Shown: piece after piece, positions 14,293 to 14,769 of the stretch
How positions within the stretch are numbered: the first letter of the stretch is position 1
How the letters are laid out: each line of letters opens with the position of its first letter
Origin: Methanosarcinaceae archaeon
GTDB taxonomy: Archaea > Halobacteriota > Methanosarcinia > Methanosarcinales > Methanosarcinaceae
Length of the DNA stretch: 14,769 bases
Reading direction: 5' to 3'
Assembly: GCA_020793555.1 (NCBI GenBank)
Contig: DQIO01000290.1
Span: forward strand, 1-14,769
Program-made: the position numbers and the translations under genes
The notes under the pieces: model-generated
What the model saw: the letters and a program-made list of their open reading frames with translations, nothing else
Database searches by the model: none
Told to the model about the DNA's origin: nothing

Positions 14293-14315
14293 GTCGGTGA
14301 CAATTTGTCACCGAC
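14293..14315. terminator. Perfect 10-bp hairpin directly after hepT
   Basis: GTCGGTGACA, loop ATT, and TGTCACCGAC form a perfect 10-bp stem. On the minus strand it begins at the first base after the hepT TGA stop and is followed by a run of A rather than T. It is therefore not a classic intrinsic terminator for hepT, and may instead protect the mRNA 3' end, bind a protein, or serve convergent transcription from the left, where T-runs follow near 14327-14332. Confidence 0.5.
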
Positions 14316-14675
14316 TCATTCCCTTCCTTTTTCAATGTCTTCTAAAACCTTTTGAATAAATGGCTTTGTTTCAGGAATATCAACATTCACTGTTTGCCAA
14401 ACAGTTTGCAGATTTACTCCAAAATAATCATGAATTAGAACATCTCGCATTCCTGCGATTTCTCTCCATTGGACATCCGGATATTTGTCCCGAATATCAG
14501 TCGGAATATGTTTTGCGGCTTCCCCTATAATTTCTATGGCTCTTATGACTGCATAAGCAGTCTTTTTGTCACTGATAAAATCATCAAATATCATTCCGTC
14601 AACAAAACTTTCTGCTTCATCCATAGCATCTATAATGTCTTCCAAATAATCCAAAAAATCTCTTTCTTCAGACAT
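14316..14675 (-). CDS. hepT: HepT-like HEPN toxin (RNase)
   Basis: A 119-residue all-helical HEPN protein. The HEPN RNase motif R-x4-H-x-Y is present as R77, H82, Y84 (RDVLIHDY), and [10 protein letters not shown] (about 49-58) is the usual HepT helix before it. HepT proteins cleave RNA and are silenced by the partner MntA, which adds AMP residues to the tyrosine of the motif. The mntA gene lies directly upstream and its stop codon overlaps this start by 8 bases (14668-14675). The start is ATG 14675 with GAGGT five bases before it; a TTG at 14681 would add two residues. It is the outermost accessory gene to the right of tail copy 2. Confidence 0.92.
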   Translation of the reverse strand: MSEERDFLDYLEDIIDAMDEAESFVDGMIFDDFISDKKTAYAVIRAIEIIGEAAKHIPTDIRDKYPDVQWREIAGMRDVLIHDYFGVNLQTVWQTVNVDIPETKPFIQKVLEDIEKGRE

Positions 14676-14769
14676 AAACAACCTCTTTTAGTATCCGCTT
14701 GCCAATTCGAGGTTTTAATGCATTCTTCATTACAAGATCGACTTCAACTCCCAAAAGATCGGAAAGATA
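14668..14769 (-). CDS. mntA: MntA-like nucleotidyltransferase antitoxin (5' part missing)
   Basis: Only the last 33 codons are in the window, read on the minus strand from 14769. They encode [20 protein letters not shown] and end RILKEVVYV before TGA. The VDLV strand with its Asp, followed by the ALKP-x-IGKRIL pattern, is typical of the C-terminal end of minimal nucleotidyltransferases (MntA), where this Asp is one of the metal ligands. The catalytic GSxAxG part should lie just beyond the edge. MntA neutralises HepT by AMPylation. The gene order and overlap are those of the standard HepT-MntA pair. Confidence 0.82.
   Translation of the reverse strand, partial: YLSDLLGVEVDLVMKNALKPRIGKRILKEVVYV

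Noticed and set aside
14185-14315. Palindromes considered as terminal inverted repeats of an insertion sequence
   Set aside because: No transposase gene or matching distant inverted partner is found in the window.

Overview
The window looks like a piece of a methanogen-type euryarchaeal chromosome, most plausibly Methanosarcinales or a relative. The evidence is a mevalonate-entry operon of archaeal type (HMG-CoA synthase, thiolase and DUF35 protein), archaeal TATA boxes about 25 bases before many start codons (often leaderless), AGGTGA-type ribosome binding sites, a PKD-domain surface protein, and a PP-loop PAPS-reductase-like protein fused to a ferredoxin domain. No rRNA, tRNA, CRISPR array, transposase or integrase was seen.

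Layout, left to right. 1-525 (-): start of a secreted PKD protein running off the window. 526-1175: AT-rich spacer holding a 197-bp second copy (758-954) of the tail of the CYTH gene at 3196-3729. 1176-3082 (-): two-gene accessory cassette, an ABC/OLD-like ATPase followed by a small putative PD-(D/E)XK nuclease. 3196-7131 (-): five-gene operon read as HTH regulator, HMG-CoA synthase, thiolase, DUF35 protein, CYTH protein. 7287-8126 (+): Cas4-like iron-sulfur protein lacking the expected acidic catalytic residues. 8210-9364 (+): threonine synthase. 9442-9904 (+): RelB/RelE-like toxin-antitoxin pair. 10019-11920 (+): PP-loop/PUA/ferredoxin fusion. 11992-13158 (-): STAND-like archaeal ATPase. 13418-13729 (-): minimal J-domain protein. 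14316-14769 (-): HepT/MntA toxin-antitoxin pair, with mntA cut by the window edge.

The least expected structure is that two unrelated host genes each have extra copies of their own 3' end downstream in direct orientation, with accessory genes between the copies. The CYTH tail (3215-3411 and 758-954, 7 mismatches in 197 bases) flanks the ATPase-nuclease cassette. The PP-loop/ferredoxin gene tail occurs three times (end of the intact gene, 13256-13324, 13941-14123); the STAND ATPase lies between copies 1 and 2, the J-domain gene between copies 2 and 3, and HepT/MntA lies beyond copy 3. Differences between copies are mostly synonymous, so the extra tails probably came from functional homologous genes rather than from decay of a local duplicate. 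This fits repeated integration of accessory DNA by recombination in the 3' ends of host genes, but no recombinase is visible and the mechanism is inferred.

How the genes work together: thiolase, DUF35 protein and HMG-CoA synthase should form one complex that makes HMG-CoA for isoprenoid lipids, with the upstream HTH protein as probable regulator. The accessory genes (ATPase plus nuclease, STAND ATPase, RelBE, HepT/MntA) look like a small defence and toxin-antitoxin neighbourhood built around housekeeping genes.
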